Assembly (NCBI GenBank): GCA_009617715.1 | Contig: VTFK01000554.1 | Span: 62,001 to 126,000, forward strand | Source of the DNA: Plectrocnemia conspersa | Lineage: Eukaryota; Arthropoda; Insecta; Trichoptera; Polycentropodidae | Reading direction: 5' to 3' | Length of the DNA: 64,000 bases | Part shown: one piece after another, positions 40,301-53,704 of the stretch | Layout: the number at the start of each line of letters is the position of its first letter | How positions within the stretch are numbered: position 1 is the stretch's first letter | The notes under the pieces: generated by a model | Told to the model about the DNA's origin: nothing | What the model saw: only the letters and a program-made list of their open reading frames with translations | Database searches by the model: none | Made by a program: the position numbers and the translations under genes

Positions 40301-40860
40301 TATTACATCCCGGGAGCCCGGAATAAATGCCTATTTCGTTCCAGAGTCCCGGGTAAGCAAATGTGTCCAACATGAAAACCCCTACTATGTAATATACGCG
40401 CATCCTTTTTCTAATTTATTTTTAGCTTCGTCCAATGTTTTAAGGCTTTAATTGCAGCCTGATTGAGCTTTACGGCTTCGCGCGAAGGCCCAGCGAGCCT
40501 TTTCCACGTCCATCAGAGTGAAAGTTTTACGTGAGAGAATGAATAAAACCTTCGAACAGGCGCCAGAGGTAAAACGTCACGAAGTGTGATTCATTTGTAA
40601 AGGGTTTCTCCCGCGGGGAAACACAAGTTTGTTGTCTTTGTGACTACGATGCGCGTGGGGAAAGCTTGCTCTTTTTTCCAAGTGACGAGACTCGTTTGCT
40701 TTTATCGCTTTCATACCCCGAGCTTTTTTGCCTTCACCCTTTTTTTCCTTTGTCGTACGTGAATCTCGCACGTTATTCCTTTGTTTAGTCTCGTTTGCAT
40801 AAATTTGTTTATCAACTGAATTTTTGGCGAACACCGTTTCAACAAGTCGTAAATAACATT
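40301..40860. other. GC-rich island, unassigned
   Basis: This is one of the most GC-rich stretches of the window, with clear edges and a GC-rich stem-loop at its left border. An 85-codon minus frame (40577-40834, Lys/Arg/Glu-rich) lies in it but has no known features. It could be a regulatory island, a first exon with flanking promoter, or an old insertion. Confidence 0.35.
40309..40353. repeat. GC-rich stem-loop
   Basis: CCCGGGAGCCCGGAA and TTCCAGAGTCCCGGG pair at 12 of 15 positions around a loop of about 15 bases. Such GC-rich pairing is rare in this AT-rich window. It marks the left border of the GC-rich island that runs to 40860. Confidence 0.65.
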
Positions 40861-43800
40861 TGGTTACGCATTATATAATGTTGTATAAACCTGCACGTAA
40901 AGTATAATATATACATATATACGCCCAACTGAATATGTAAGGAAGCCAAATCCATTTTGTTCGAAATCGAATTATATTTGTACGACAAAAGGCGCACTCT
41001 CTATATGAAGGTACACACATATATGAGATATTTGTAAAGTAAAGATACACGGCTAGTAAATATAGAAGCGAATTTCGCTTTACTAATTTAACTAAGCTGT
41101 TAGAGTTTCAGTCACATAAATGTTGTTTTTAAAATGTACAGATAAATAATAAACGGTTGGTGAAACTCAAATCTAATTTGCTTCTGTTTGTAGCAAATAG
41201 TGGAATATATTAAAGTAGTGCTTATTATGAAAAATGTATTTTTTTGGTATTTTAGAATTTTATATATATGTTTCAGATCTGTAATGATTTTAAATTAAAA
41301 AATCTCAATCAAATATACTACAAAATATATAGTATGCATTGTTTTTTTAATCTTTCAATTAATATTTAAGGACATATTCGTTTAGTAAAATGCTTTGTTT
41401 TTTAACTCTGTAGTTTTTCTTAAAGAGGAAAAATATTAAAAAAATGTTATTATTTTTTGGCTTTATCTTAATTCTGAACTATTTTTAGTGCAACGATTTT
41501 TTTTATCAAAGCAAATATATTTTATAATTTATAAACATTTTATAAATATATTTTGATTAATATATTGCTAGTTATTACCATAATAATTTTATACTAATTA
41601 TTTTATATTAATATTTAATATTTATAAAATATCCATAGATACTTTCAACTTATTAATTATTGTTTTAAAAATATTTTGTTTCCTGTTAGTAAGAATTATT
41701 AAAAAAATGTTCAGCAATTCTCACTATAAGACAATAATAAAAGTTTTAATGCTGATCAAGATAAAGAAAAATCTTGACAGATTATTTTATCAAGATTATG
41801 TCACTTCACACTTTCGGCAAACCATTATTTTTATGATCCGTATGTTCGTTGAACCTAAAATATATTGTGTTACATTATTAAAGTAATATTTTAATAATAA
41901 TAACATGAATAAAATAAAATTTCAAACCAAAAATAATATTTAATCATACATGAAAATTAATGTCTTAACAATTAAATTTAGACTATATAATGCAAAAAAA
42001 AAAAAAAAAATTCTAATAATTCTCGATGTGCAAAATTTATATCATTAAACGTTTACAAACATTTTAAGCTGAAAAAGTATACTCAAAATCATAATATTAA
42101 TTTTTAATTAAAAAGCAATAATTGTTTTTATTATTTACTGTCATTTTAATTTCTTAGATATATTAAAAATTCACATTATTAAACACGAAAAAAAAGTGAA
42201 GTAATATCATAATAATTAAGTTACAAAAAAATTGGACCTCTTGGATAATTTTATTAAAGTCTACTTTCTTTCAATTCATTTGTAAATTAAATTTACTCTC
42301 ATATATTATTTATTTAAATATTATATCATGCAAATTATAATTAATTATATACGTCATTTATTATGTTAAGGTTATTGCATTAATTTGCCGAAATATAATT
42401 TAATTTAAATGTTAAAAATTGCGCTCTACGATGTCAGTGTTCAAGGCGTAGGATCTTATTTCTTCTGTTTTATAAGGTAATCTCAGTCTAGCAAAACCTG
42501 ATTTGGAGTATTCAGTAATCCGTACAAATTAGAGCATCTTGTTCGTAATATATCAAATTAAGCTTCGGGCATGTTTGTCAACAAAGAAACCTTATTTATT
42601 ATTATTAAATCAAATTATTAATAAAATATTTTTTATTTATTATATTTGTAATAATAGTTATGTGCAGTATATTTGTAAATTTATTTTTAAAATTATTTAT
42701 GTAATCTTACGACCGCACAATAATACCTAGTGGCGACTTTCGAAACAAAATTGTGCACTAAAACAATTTTCTCTTACTCAAAGTAAATTTGGTTTATTTC
42801 CAGAATATATATTAGTTAGGAAAACCGCCGCTGGTGGCAGCACAAGTCGGGCGCCACGCCCATTTCCCCTCAACACGTTAAGAACGAAATGCTTTTCTTG
42901 ATTTAATTTACATATTTATTATTTAAGAAACTCTTAAACATTATTACAAATGTTATTTAATTATTGCTTTCATATTTTCATTATTAATACTACTATTATA
43001 TTTATACGAGAAATAATTAGAGTAATATTTTTACTAAATTAACACTATAAATGCCGCTCAAATACACGGTTAAAATCCACAGGAGATAGCAACTCATTTA
43101 AGGAATTTAAAAAAGTTAAAAATAATTTCAATAAAATTTTTATGCATTTTTAGAAAATAGTATTTTTAGAGTGCAGAGGTTCTAAATTTAAAAAAAAAAC
43201 ATAAACAATATCTATTTTGTTTGTTGTTGTTTATTTTAATATCAGTCTGATGGTCTGCCTTCTCGAATCTCTCTTAATCTATGTAATTGTCTCTGACCCT
43301 TAAATTCTAGAATCGTTTGATTGTCTGCCGATGTAACAAAGTATCAGATATGTTATACTCTTGATTTGAGACGTTTCTTGAATCATAGATGCAGATGTTG
43401 GTTGGCCAATTGCATCGCTTACATATTGGATCAACGAAATATTTTTACACATTGGAGTGAAACCGCAAGATGAAACGATTTTAAAGGTCTTTAATGCGAG
43501 GAGTAAATTACAATAGCGGTTTTATTTAGTATAAACGAGTTGTCTATTGCATTCTTTATGCACAGAATGTTAGTTTTTTGTTGATTAAGAGTAATTTAAT
43601 AGGAGGATGTGCAAATAGGGTGTCTGTTAATACCATTATTGCAATTGTGAGTTACGCAAATGTGGTTTTGAATATTCTCATATATTAGGCCTTTTGTCAA
43701 AATGCGTTGCTATTATCTTTTGTAAGTTAAAAATTGAGCTGCGCAGCTAAGTGGACCTCCTACGCAATGTTTCGTGTCTTAAAGATTCATTTACATATTA

Positions 43801-44523
43801 CTTTAAAATTATATTAACAGAAATTTGGTTTGAAAAATTAACCTATCCATTTAGTACAACCGTATATTAAAATTTTTGTTTGTTTTTTAATTGTATGTAT
43901 TGTATAATAATATATGTAGCACATGAATACTATACATGTTTAAGTATAGACATATTTATTGTCAATTTCTTAAAAATATAAAAATCAATAACTTAAATTA
44001 AAAAAACCGTAAGTGATTTAGTCACCCAAAAATTAAATATTTAATGAAAATTAAAATAAAATATACATCTTGAGGCGTGAATGGGTTAAGCTTTCAGCGA
44101 CATACGGTGAAAAGTCGAACTAAAATTACCGCAAATTTTTTTCTATATAAAATTAAAGCTTAATAGTTTATATATTTATTACAAAATATGTTTAATTTGT
44201 ATGCAAATTTATTCTATTTTATTCATCCAAATTCTAAATCGCATTTTTTATGGAGACATCTACATCGTAGGTTGTTAAATTTTCGTTACGTAACTCCAAT
44301 ATATTACACACGAACAACACAATGGAAATTTTCCTTTGATGTTCACTTACTATCACGGCAAATATGAGTATGCGGCATTATAATAATTTACAATATAATA
44401 AACTAATATTGCAAGACCATACTATGATAATGTGTAATATTATATAATATTATTAATATTTAAAAATTCATATGATAATTTATTACTGCATGTTTATAAC
44501 ACATATACATAAATAACCTGAGG
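40861..44523. other. Non-coding AT-rich DNA upstream of the receptor exon
   Basis: This is probably intron or 5' flank of the receptor gene. It contains an A run at 41995-42010, a short GC-rich spot at 42820-42885 (GGTGGCAGCACAAGTCGGGC) and the repeat at 43330-43440. Confidence 0.5.
43330..43440 (-). repeat. Diverged relative of the 6.2-6.5 kb repeat
   Basis: The minus strand shares the CCAATTGCATCGCTT block (as reverse complement) and a TTTGAGACG/TTTGAGACA block about 50 bases away, in the same order as 6390-6460. Stops break the frame upstream of 43310. Confidence 0.35.
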
Positions 44524-44545
44524 TTTGTTTTCCGTTTCATTTCAG
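44524..44545 (+). other. 3' splice site (acceptor) of the receptor exon
   Basis: A pyrimidine-rich tract with TTTGTTTTCCG and TTTCATTTCAG runs into the exon at 44546. It is the best acceptor near any coding-like sequence in the window and sets the phase-0 entry of the exon. Confidence 0.75.
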
Positions 44546-44720
44546 ACGATTAGAGAGTTACACGTTGGATTAGTGGTCCCTTATAAATCTTTTGGCACGA
44601 GAGACTACACAAAGGCCGTGACCTCTGCGATATCGGGGCTAACGAGAAAATTAAATCTTTTCAAAAGATATGATTTTAGAGTGAGATATGCAATGCAAGA
44701 GCTTACTCCTAGTCCTATGG
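44546..44720 (+). CDS. Nmdar2: Internal exon, probable NMDA receptor GluN2-type subunit (amino-terminal domain)
   Basis: This 175-base exon encodes 58 complete codons. It opens in phase 0 directly after a pyrimidine-rich tract ending TTTCAG (44541-44545) and closes in phase 1 with ATGG before the donor GTGAGT at 44721. The peptide starts TIRELHVGLVVPYKSFG, continues with GTRDYTKAV and SGLTRKLNLFKRYDF, and ends QELTPSPM. From memory of the family, a short hydrophobic strand VGL(I/V)VP, then a (F)G.R(D/E)Y motif, a K..F..YDF stretch and LTPSP is the start of the extracellular amino-terminal (type I periplasmic-binding-like) domain of insect GluN2 subunits. This domain modulates the glutamate-gated cation channel at the neuronal membrane. 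The split last codon (GNN) would allow Ala or Gly next. The reading frame extends beyond both splice sites by chance only. The gene symbol rests on remembered similarity, not on an alignment; another ligand-binding receptor of the same fold is the main alternative. No neighbouring exon was recognised. Confidence 0.6.
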
Positions 44721-44729
44721 GTGAGTACA
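44721..44729 (+). other. 5' splice site (donor) of the receptor exon
   Basis: The sequence TGG|GTGAGTAC matches the metazoan donor consensus closely. It ends the receptor exon after the first base of a codon, giving a phase-1 intron downstream. Confidence 0.75.
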
Positions 44730-46800
44730 CATTATTTTTATTATTTTTAAGTGTAACATACGTATATAAAATCGTATTATGAAAATATGTTGGTGTAATC
44801 GATTTTGATATGCCTTCAAGCCATATAATATAGAATTTTTATTAAATATTTTTGATATATTAATTCTCATAATGGGTATTTTTCAAACGTATGCGAAAAA
44901 ACCCATTAACTTCGTTGATCGTCTCGGTTGAATTTAACTACTTTTTCCGCGTTAATAAATTTATTGCTCAATTATTAAGCTTCGCGTCGTTTCACGCGTT
45001 TTAATTGCTCATATCCATTATGTGTGTGTATATTATATAACTCTTAACTGTAGACTTGGTTTCGTTATGTTCTAACACGAAGTTATCCAATGAAATCTAA
45101 TGCAGCGGACATTGCTCGTGCACCGATAGAGTAATTTCGCTGAACAAACAAGGAGCTTCGATATCGCAATTGTAAACTCGAACTTTAAAGATTTTCGTTT
45201 CTGTGATAAAAAAAGAAATCATTTCGTCTCCAATATCGCTTCCTATAAAATTCAGATAATGTTTGTAGGCGAAGATTCGCTCGATTCGAATCTCAGAATT
45301 TATTGCATCGTTCCTATGCGACTTTTATGCTTTAGGGATAGTCTATAAATGTTATTGAAAAGTTTCGTCAGTTAAAAATGTTTTATTAGATTCTTTATTT
45401 GTATATAAATAAATCAAATTGAATCTTATTTAAATTGAATTCTGAAATACATATGAATACATAAATTCTTCTTAATTATCAGATATAAAAAAAATATCAA
45501 ATAAATTAATAAATCATTGCAAGCAAGCTACAAAAATCAGAGCCCTAATTTTTATTAAAAGATACGTTATTGTATTATTACATGTTTTTTTACGTTATAT
45601 ACATATATAAATTCCTTTCTGAATTTAATTTTAACAGTAAGTTCATGCTTTTACTTAAGACTATTGCTTATTCAATTTTCAGTGAATATCAAATAAAATA
45701 GAATATTCAAAAGGCAAGACCTCCAAATATATAATATATTTTAATATGTTACATCTGGTTAAGGCCACAGAATTCCTGAAATACACAATTTTCACGCTAG
45801 AAAATTTTCCATGTTAATTATAAATAATATATAACATATATCAGTATTTTAGTTAAGTTAAATTAAGACATAAACATATAATGAAATATTGCAAAAACGT
45901 CAAACATTTATTGAATAAATATAAAACTAGGATACAGTTTTTATAAAAAAAGAACATTTATATCTTGTGTAATTATATAATTAGTTTTGTCTTTTTCTCT
46001 ATTTATTTATAATGTTTGATCCAAAAAATCTTTACTTAAACTTTAACGTAGCTACAAAAAATATGATAGAATCTAACGAAAATATTAAAATATGTTAAAA
46101 TCTAACGAAAAGTTTGATTTTTTAATTTTTTTCTTTACTGTTAATTTTAAAACAACACAAAATCTCTCATTTTCAAAAATTAAACTACAAATAATCATTT
46201 CAGCATTACTTATCTGTGTTTATATGAGTAATTACGAAAATTTGTTAATGTATGAAAGGATTTAAAAAGAGCGACTATCGTATTCATAGTGAATAAAAGT
46301 TGCTTTAAATGAAACTTTTTCATTATTTCCATAGTATAAAATGTATAATTAAAATATATTGATGTTTCTGTATAATGGGTCTCCAAGCGAGATCGTATAT
46401 TTTATAAAGTAAATTATTTCAAGAAAAAATCTGTTTAAAGGTCACTGCTACGTGTATATTTTTTTCTCTTTGAATAACGTAAAAATATAACGTGAGTAAT
46501 ATACACTTATATAATATTTATGCCGTAAAATAACAGACATTAAAATTCTAAAATATAGGGAATTGAATACAATTATTTTAAAATAGTTACTGTTTATATG
46601 AAATGTTTATATTTAATAGTATTGCAAATCATATGCCATTAACTTTCGACGATTATTAAAATATTTAGTTCATTAAAAAACCTATTTGAGTGTTTACTTC
46701 AACACATATTTTAACTGTGTATGTTTAAATTTGTGAAAGTTGTTATAAATATTTATATAGTTAGAAAGTTTGTAGTCATTTAAAATCGTTTTATAGCTTT

Positions 46801-46920
46801 AAATATATATATATACTATATATGAATGTGAAAATATATAAAATATATATATTTCATATATATATATATATGTAAATATATAAAAAATATATATTTCATA
46901 TATAATACTATATTACAGAT
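46801..46920. repeat. AT-only low-complexity block
   Basis: The block is built from TA-rich words, with AAATATATATATTTCATATAT occurring in two near-identical copies (around 46842 and 46886). It is self-complementary and could extrude a cruciform. It contains no gene. Confidence 0.85.
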
Positions 46921-48107
46921 ATTTCATCGATAAGTGTCAATTTTTGTCGACGTAAAATGTCAAGAAAATCACGTTGAATTGCATGTTTAAGTTAAGCCCC
47001 TTTTCATTTGACAAGTATCTCAATCATATGAATAAAAAAAAGGAAGCACTAGAATAAAACGTACTCTTTTATATTTAATGCAACGCCTGGAATACGATTT
47101 CTCATGATTGAATCTCGAAACGGTTGCAGAGGTCGAAGCGTCCAGATTGAAACGGGGCCCAAAATGAATAATTTACCACAAACAAAAGGTCAAAATATCA
47201 AATAAAGCGAACAACAAAATTACATGAATGTTCTGAACCGTAAGGTGATTTGAAGCACACAAATAATTGAGAGAAAAAGATAAAGTTCAGTCGCGCAAAA
47301 CCGCGCAACGATAACGACAATTTTAACTACGGGTTAAATATTCACACCGATGTTAACGACGCGTTTTATAACGCAAAAGTATGTAGATGTGATTGAGATT
47401 AAATTTTTTTCATGATAAAATTTTTCATTGCCGTTTTTCGCCTGACTGCATTAGCATTTTCCGCTCTAGGCCATAAATGTCCACGCGTCGTAAAATAGGA
47501 AGTTATACAAAATACCATGGAAAAACATTAACGATATATTTATTTTTATATTAATGTTTAAGTAGTAATATATACATAAATATGAAACTTACTGAACTAT
47601 ATAATTTGTTAAGTGCTTGGCTAATAGCAAAATTACACAAATTAGGATTCATGCAAAATAAAATGCATTGATATTTTAATACTTTATTATGAATATATAT
47701 GAGTTTATTGATCTACAATTAACCTGAGCAAAAAAGAAAACATATTAGTCAAGTATATAAGGCGAAAAAAATCAAGAATGTTATGCAAATATACACAGAA
47801 AAGTTTTGACAATTTTTTAATTAATTTTTAATTAAGAAACTTTTGCTATGACAAGAACAAATACATATATGATATCTGTGCCAAAATTAAAGTAAATGAA
47901 AATACAAATCAAACTGAAAATCTTTTTAAAACTCATTAAAAAGTAAAGACTTATCCAACGAATACAGTACTCTGATTACTAATTTAGCTTCAAATCAGAT
48001 AACTTACACGCAGAAATTTATAAAGCTATTTATGAAGAAATGAAGATGTAAAATATCTCTAGTTTTCCAGCGGTAATGATTAATAAACATGAAGGCAAGT
48101 GTATTGC

Positions 48108-48137
48108 CATATTGTGATATATATATATCGCAATATG
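48108..48137. repeat. Near-perfect palindrome
   Basis: CATATTGTGATAT and ATATCGCAATATG form 13-base arms with one mismatch (a G-T pair as RNA) around a short AT spacer. No function is evident. Confidence 0.7.
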
Positions 48138-50034
48138 ATAAAGCGGGATTTAGCCTCAAGACTAACTTAAATTAAAATATACGACGTTGCACAAAAAGGA
48201 TCCACCAAAAGTGCACTGAAAACATTTATTTGGAAATAATTATATGTAAATAAGGAAGCTTATTCAATGCACATTACTTGTCGTTACTAAGTCACAGTAG
48301 TTGCTTCTAAAATACTTAAATAAATAACGCAGATGTATATTATGATATGTAAATATTTTTTTAAATAATAAAAAAAGAGTTACTAATTATTAAATAATAT
48401 ATATTTAATTGATATGTATTTAAAAACTAAAATCAACTTTACAGAATATTTTTCCTCGTATCTTATATTATTTTTTCCTTCACACATAGAATTTAGAGTT
48501 TTTTAAATTTAATTTAGAATAATATATAATGTACGTTGTTAAGAAATATAAACTATTTTATTTACATTTCTTCAACAATTTACTTTTTTAAATATTTAAG
48601 TAATATAATAAAACTATTTTTTGTTATATTACATACTTTTACAAATATACGTAAAACCAATATTATTAAAACAACAAGGTTGTTAATATTTACAAAATCT
48701 TTATTTTAAATTAGATAAAGTTGTGAGAGCTTAATAACTAGATCTTAAAAAGAAACGAGCTTTAGAGCTTTACTTTCATAGTTAAAATTAATGACGATCG
48801 TTAAGTAGGCACAAAAGTTTCTGACTTGGTTACTATTAATGAAAATATTTTTTTTATTATGTCCACTTCTTTTTACTTTACTAAACTTTTAATCACTTTT
48901 GTTTAATATCAAAGTCATTTATCATGCATGTAGAGTAATAAGAAGTTTTAACTTTAGAAGTCTAAACGGTTGGCTCTAACATTTATTTATTTAACATTAT
49001 TACATTTGATTAAATTTTTTATAACTAGTAATCATTTATTTGGGGTATTGTTTTAGGCTTTATTTGCCATTAAAGAGTTTTTTTTATAAGTAAGTTGTAT
49101 CTTAGAGGTTTCCATAAAATAAAATTATAACACATTAACGGTTATTCTTGTATGCAATATGTCAAAAAAACGAAAAAAAATATTCTTATAAAACTATATA
49201 TAATACATGCACCAAATTTAACAAATTATTTACTTATACGGAGAATTACTTTTAAGTAAAGCGTACATTTAAAATACTTATTGCTGTATAAATATAGTTT
49301 TTGGTTATGCCGTGAGATGTTTTATTTAAGGCTTTATATTTTTTTTTTTAAATTATTAATAAAAAATACGTCACAATGATTGTTAAGATATAATTTGTTT
49401 ATATTACGAATATTTGTTAATTACATTTTAATAATTAATATCCATGAGTATTTTATATTTAATGAAAATTATAAATAGAAAACATATTGTCTTAAATTTT
49501 ATTTCATCATACCAATAAGTTTAACCTTAAGGTGAAACTAAAAAACTATTCATTAGCATTGATATTTAGATATGACTAAATTAAGCTTAAACTATATAGA
49601 GCCTTAATATAAAATATGAAACATAGTTTAAATTTAAAACTCGTACATATTTTAATCTTTATATTAAGACTTACCACTATTTTTTATGTCAGTAAAACTC
49701 GTTAAATTTAACGACGAAACAAGGATAGAGCAAAATTCGTCATAGATATTTTTCGATTCTCATAGTTACAATTTATTAGATTTGTATAATTTAACTGTAA
49801 TCGCTCAGTGCTTTGAATATTTTTTATTTAAAAAATATACTTTCTATTCAATAATGATCTTTATATTTATTGTTTTTTTTTTTGAGTAATTGTTAAAAGC
49901 TAAAATCTGCTTTGAGTTTGATGTTAAGGTAACGATAAATGGCGAGATATTGTCTTCGAGTGGTGGTGGAGAAGCTAACGGTGGGATGTGTGAGTCCATG
50001 ATCGTATGTTGTTCGCAGGCGGCGGACGTCTGTT

Positions 50035-50450
50035 GGTCTCTTTGAGTGCCTGAGTCTTCAGGTGGCTGCTTGTAACTGCCTTTCTCCTTATCTACAAGCT
50101 ACAAAGCTTGCTGACCAATCACAATTATGCAGCGGTCATCCAGCCAATCGCCGAAGTGGCAAAATAGGTTTACGCCGTTAAAAAGCGACATTTAGTTTGA
50201 TAGGCATTGTCCAAGGTCTTATTACACTGCAACGGGAATCTTGTGAATCTGATGGTTTATTATATCAGTGACAAACAAATATTCTTTTAATGAACAAAAC
50301 ACGTGTTAATTATGCGATTATTTTCTGGTCGTAAGGAGGGCTTATATGTGTGGTCCATTTTTTATGCTATTGTCTTGTTTCTTTGTTAATGGAGGATCAT
50401 TAGGGTCACAGTAAATTAGAGTTTTGGGAATAAGACCCTTTCAAACGTGG
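50035..50450 (+). repeat. Unclassified dispersed repeat R-A, copy 2
   Basis: This is the second copy of the family at 32875-33353, with the same blocks in the same order. It is GC-richer than its surroundings. It lies in the presumed intron downstream of the receptor exon. Confidence 0.6.
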
Positions 50451-53400
50451 CATCTGTGTGTGGTCGCTACATGAATAAATCTTGTAAAATACCACAAGTA
50501 GATTTTATTTTGTTGTAAGATATTTTACATATCTTATTTCGTGCTATGTATTATATAATTTTATTTCACACATATATAGTACAGTAAAAGGTTTCATATA
50601 TATTTAGTTGTATGTTATATATTAATTAATATAGCCCAACAGAAATGCACTTTATCATAAATACATTACGAAATCTCCATTAAATCTGTATATATAAAAT
50701 ATTAAAAAGTTGCATATTTAAGTTTAAAATATATTTTTTTTAAAACAACAATAATTTATGCATTAATATGATTGAAAAGTAATTAAATTATATATTACTG
50801 ATCCATATCTTATATGTGCATGAAAAATGTGTCATATAAAATTCGGAGTGTGATAACACTCAAGGTGTTTTGAATTAAAAAACCCAAGTATTTAAAGAAA
50901 ATTATTGTAATTAAATAAAATGACAATACTGTATGTATTATATTTATTTTTTAGATTTTTTTTTGCTTTGTGAGCATTTACAATTTGTACATGGCTTTGC
51001 TTTTCAAAACATTTATTAATGATTATTGAAGAACGATATACCAAAGCTCAACTCCATGGCAAAATTATATAATCTTGTAAATATTAAAAATCATTAATCG
51101 TTATAGTGGATTGACTTTTTTGTAATTCCCAGCACATTATAAAAATGTCTGGGTGAGTAATTACACTGTTTATGTCTCTAGAGAATTTGATATACTCTTT
51201 TGAGTACCGCAAATCATAAATCAAAATGTATCGATCGTTCTTTATTAAGTTACAAAATGTCTCGCTAGATCATCAGATTACATATGATCGGTAAACTTGT
51301 CAATTAAAATTTTCAACTATTAATAAAAGACGCTTAATTTCAAGTACATCACTATTTAACAAGCCGGCAAATTTTTAATAACGTAAATAACGAATGTTTA
51401 AAAGGCTCATTTAATGACGTAATCATAACATTTCTATGACTGTTTGTAATCACTTAACAATATAATTGGGATTACTAAAATGCGCAGATGAATTTAATAT
51501 GACTTTTATGCTCAACTCAATTTTTTGCATAAGAAAGTGCAACCACTAAAAAAATATTAATGTTTCTAGTCAAAATTTACACACAATAAAAGCAAAGATT
51601 AACCATACGCCAAAATTAGTAAAATATTAGTCAAAACCGCTCTTAGTAAACTTATTAAAGCAGCGACAAAACATCAGCTCTTTAATGAGACTATGCTTTA
51701 TCTAAGCTCTTCCGCGATTGATACTGACGCCTTATACTTATTTGTATAATATTACCGTAGTATTTACCTAGTCTTTAAGAGCAGCAAAATTGAAGACAAA
51801 AGCGTCATTTAAATATTTACAAGATTCTGGTTACGTGCTTGTTAGCCGTTAATCTTATTTTTTTAGCCTTAACCAACACACTTACAACTTGGCCTTAGCA
51901 ACTAAATTGTTGCTTATGATTTTATTACAGATTTTTTTGTTATTGACCATTAAAGTCACAGCGCCCTAATCTTGGAACCCAAAAAACAATCATTGCATAA
52001 ATATATTGAATGTAAATTTTTTAGCAGTAATATTTCAAAGCCTTTTTTGTCATATGCTCTGTACACATGCACCTGCCTTATTGCAGAACTGGTTATTAGC
52101 ATAAAAACGCATCGAAACGGATATTTTTGGACCCACCTATATATGATTTTAATTTATCATAAAACTATTACCGATCGTTGTTTCTTAGAAGATTGATTTA
52201 TGCGCATGAATTATCCACTCATGACTATTTATGAGTAATGGATAACCATTTAAATGGGTCTCGCGAATAATTCAGCGTATACCTTGTCTTTGACGTTGAC
52301 GAGGGACCACAAACACACGCCTGAATTAATACATGGTCCATTGAACACATAACATTGGATTTGAACAATTAGATCGAATTTGAGAGCACATGATTCGCTA
52401 TGTTTTTGCACACGGGCAATGCGAATGTTAATTGTATTAATTTGCTGCGAGGTAGGTTGGTTTGGAATTAAATATGATCAAATAACCAGATTAGGGCTGA
52501 TGGCATTAAACGCTGCCGTTTCAATTAAGGAATTTGATTAAATGGGACCGTCAATATGATGTGCGTGAAAAGGTGAATTGGGGTACAGTATATGCAATTA
52601 CTGTGGCAAATATTTTATTAAACGATTTAAAACGTTATATAAACAAAGTTTATTTTTCGATATAAACATATTTAAAGGAATAAATAAGACATACAATTTA
52701 ATTAACAAAGATGTTATAAACTTGTTTCTTATAAATAGGTCGAACCCTACATTTTCATTAATTAAAATTTAGGAGTTTGCTCTTTGCAATTTGGACCTTA
52801 TCCTTTTTTTCGCGAAGGCAAACTTTTATCAAATTATCGAAACTTTTGGGAGCAAAATAAATGCAGAGGTCGAAAATAGATCGATAAATAACTTTATGCG
52901 CAGATTTGAACCTTATGACATGAAAAGATCACAATACATAAAGCACATAACATATAATACAGCAATGAAATGCGACTGCTTGAAGCTCCAAGTACAGTTA
53001 AGGGAGAGATGTCGGTATATACTACTATGTACAACATAGTATGTACACAGTGGTGTATGTATAATATATACATACATAATATATAATATTCAATTTATAG
53101 ATATATTCAATGAAAATAGCAGTACCTTAATTTTAAAATTAAAATTTGTATTATACCTGTTTAAAAGTAGGTTTACGCAAAACACCTATTTCTTAATGTA
53201 GTGAACCTATCTTTATATAAATTAGTTATTTATTGTGAATTTACAAATCATTTTGTATTTTTAATTGCTTCTACTTTTAAAAACATCCAGTCAGTAGCAG
53301 TTTTTTTAGCTTAATAAAATCATATATTTTACATCAGAATCAAATAATAAAATCATTAGAAATGGCAAGCTTTGTCTTATACATAATATTTTAATTTTGT

Positions 53401-53704
53401 TAAGCTTTTGTAATAGTTTGCAATATATTTAGCTAAAAATTGTCACAAATACTATTTAAAATATTGCTGCCAAAGTATCTAATTGTAGAAAAGGAGATAG
53501 AAAATGTTTGTTAAAAGAGTAGTACCTATACTAACATAATTTCGGAATTAAAAACTAAAAATAAAGGTTATCTTTTTATAAACATTTATAACAAATATCT
53601 TGTCAATTGTAATAAGTAATATTTGTAGCGTTAATATTTTTATTACAAAGCTGATAATATTACATCTCACCTAATTTATTCCGCAAAATTTTAGTGTGAA
53701 TCAT
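50451..53704. other. Presumed intron, with a GC-richer island
   Basis: No exon was recognised. The stretch 51650-52600 is more complex and GC-richer than its surroundings, contains many TAAT/ATTA words and no clear repeat, and could be regulatory. The short frames at 51972-53039 show no family features. Confidence 0.45.

Larger units (their letters stand above)
44730..50034. other. Presumed intron downstream of the receptor exon
   Basis: No further exon was recognised. GC-richer non-repetitive islands lie at 44885-45320 and 47080-47500. The rest is AT-rich, with low-complexity DNA at 46801-46920 and a palindrome at 48108. Confidence 0.5.

Noticed and set aside
40577..40834. 85-codon Lys/Arg/Glu-rich minus frame
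   Set aside because: It is low-complexity and comes from pyrimidine-rich plus-strand sequence in a GC-rich island; no family match or splice context.
44525..44782. The whole open frame around the receptor exon as a single-exon gene
   Set aside because: The frame begins in the pyrimidine tract and ends in low-complexity intron; the strong AG and GTGAGT sites set the exon at 44546-44720.
46801..46920. Centromeric satellite or replication origin
   Set aside because: Only about 120 bases of AT repeats with no higher-order array; simple low-complexity DNA is sufficient.
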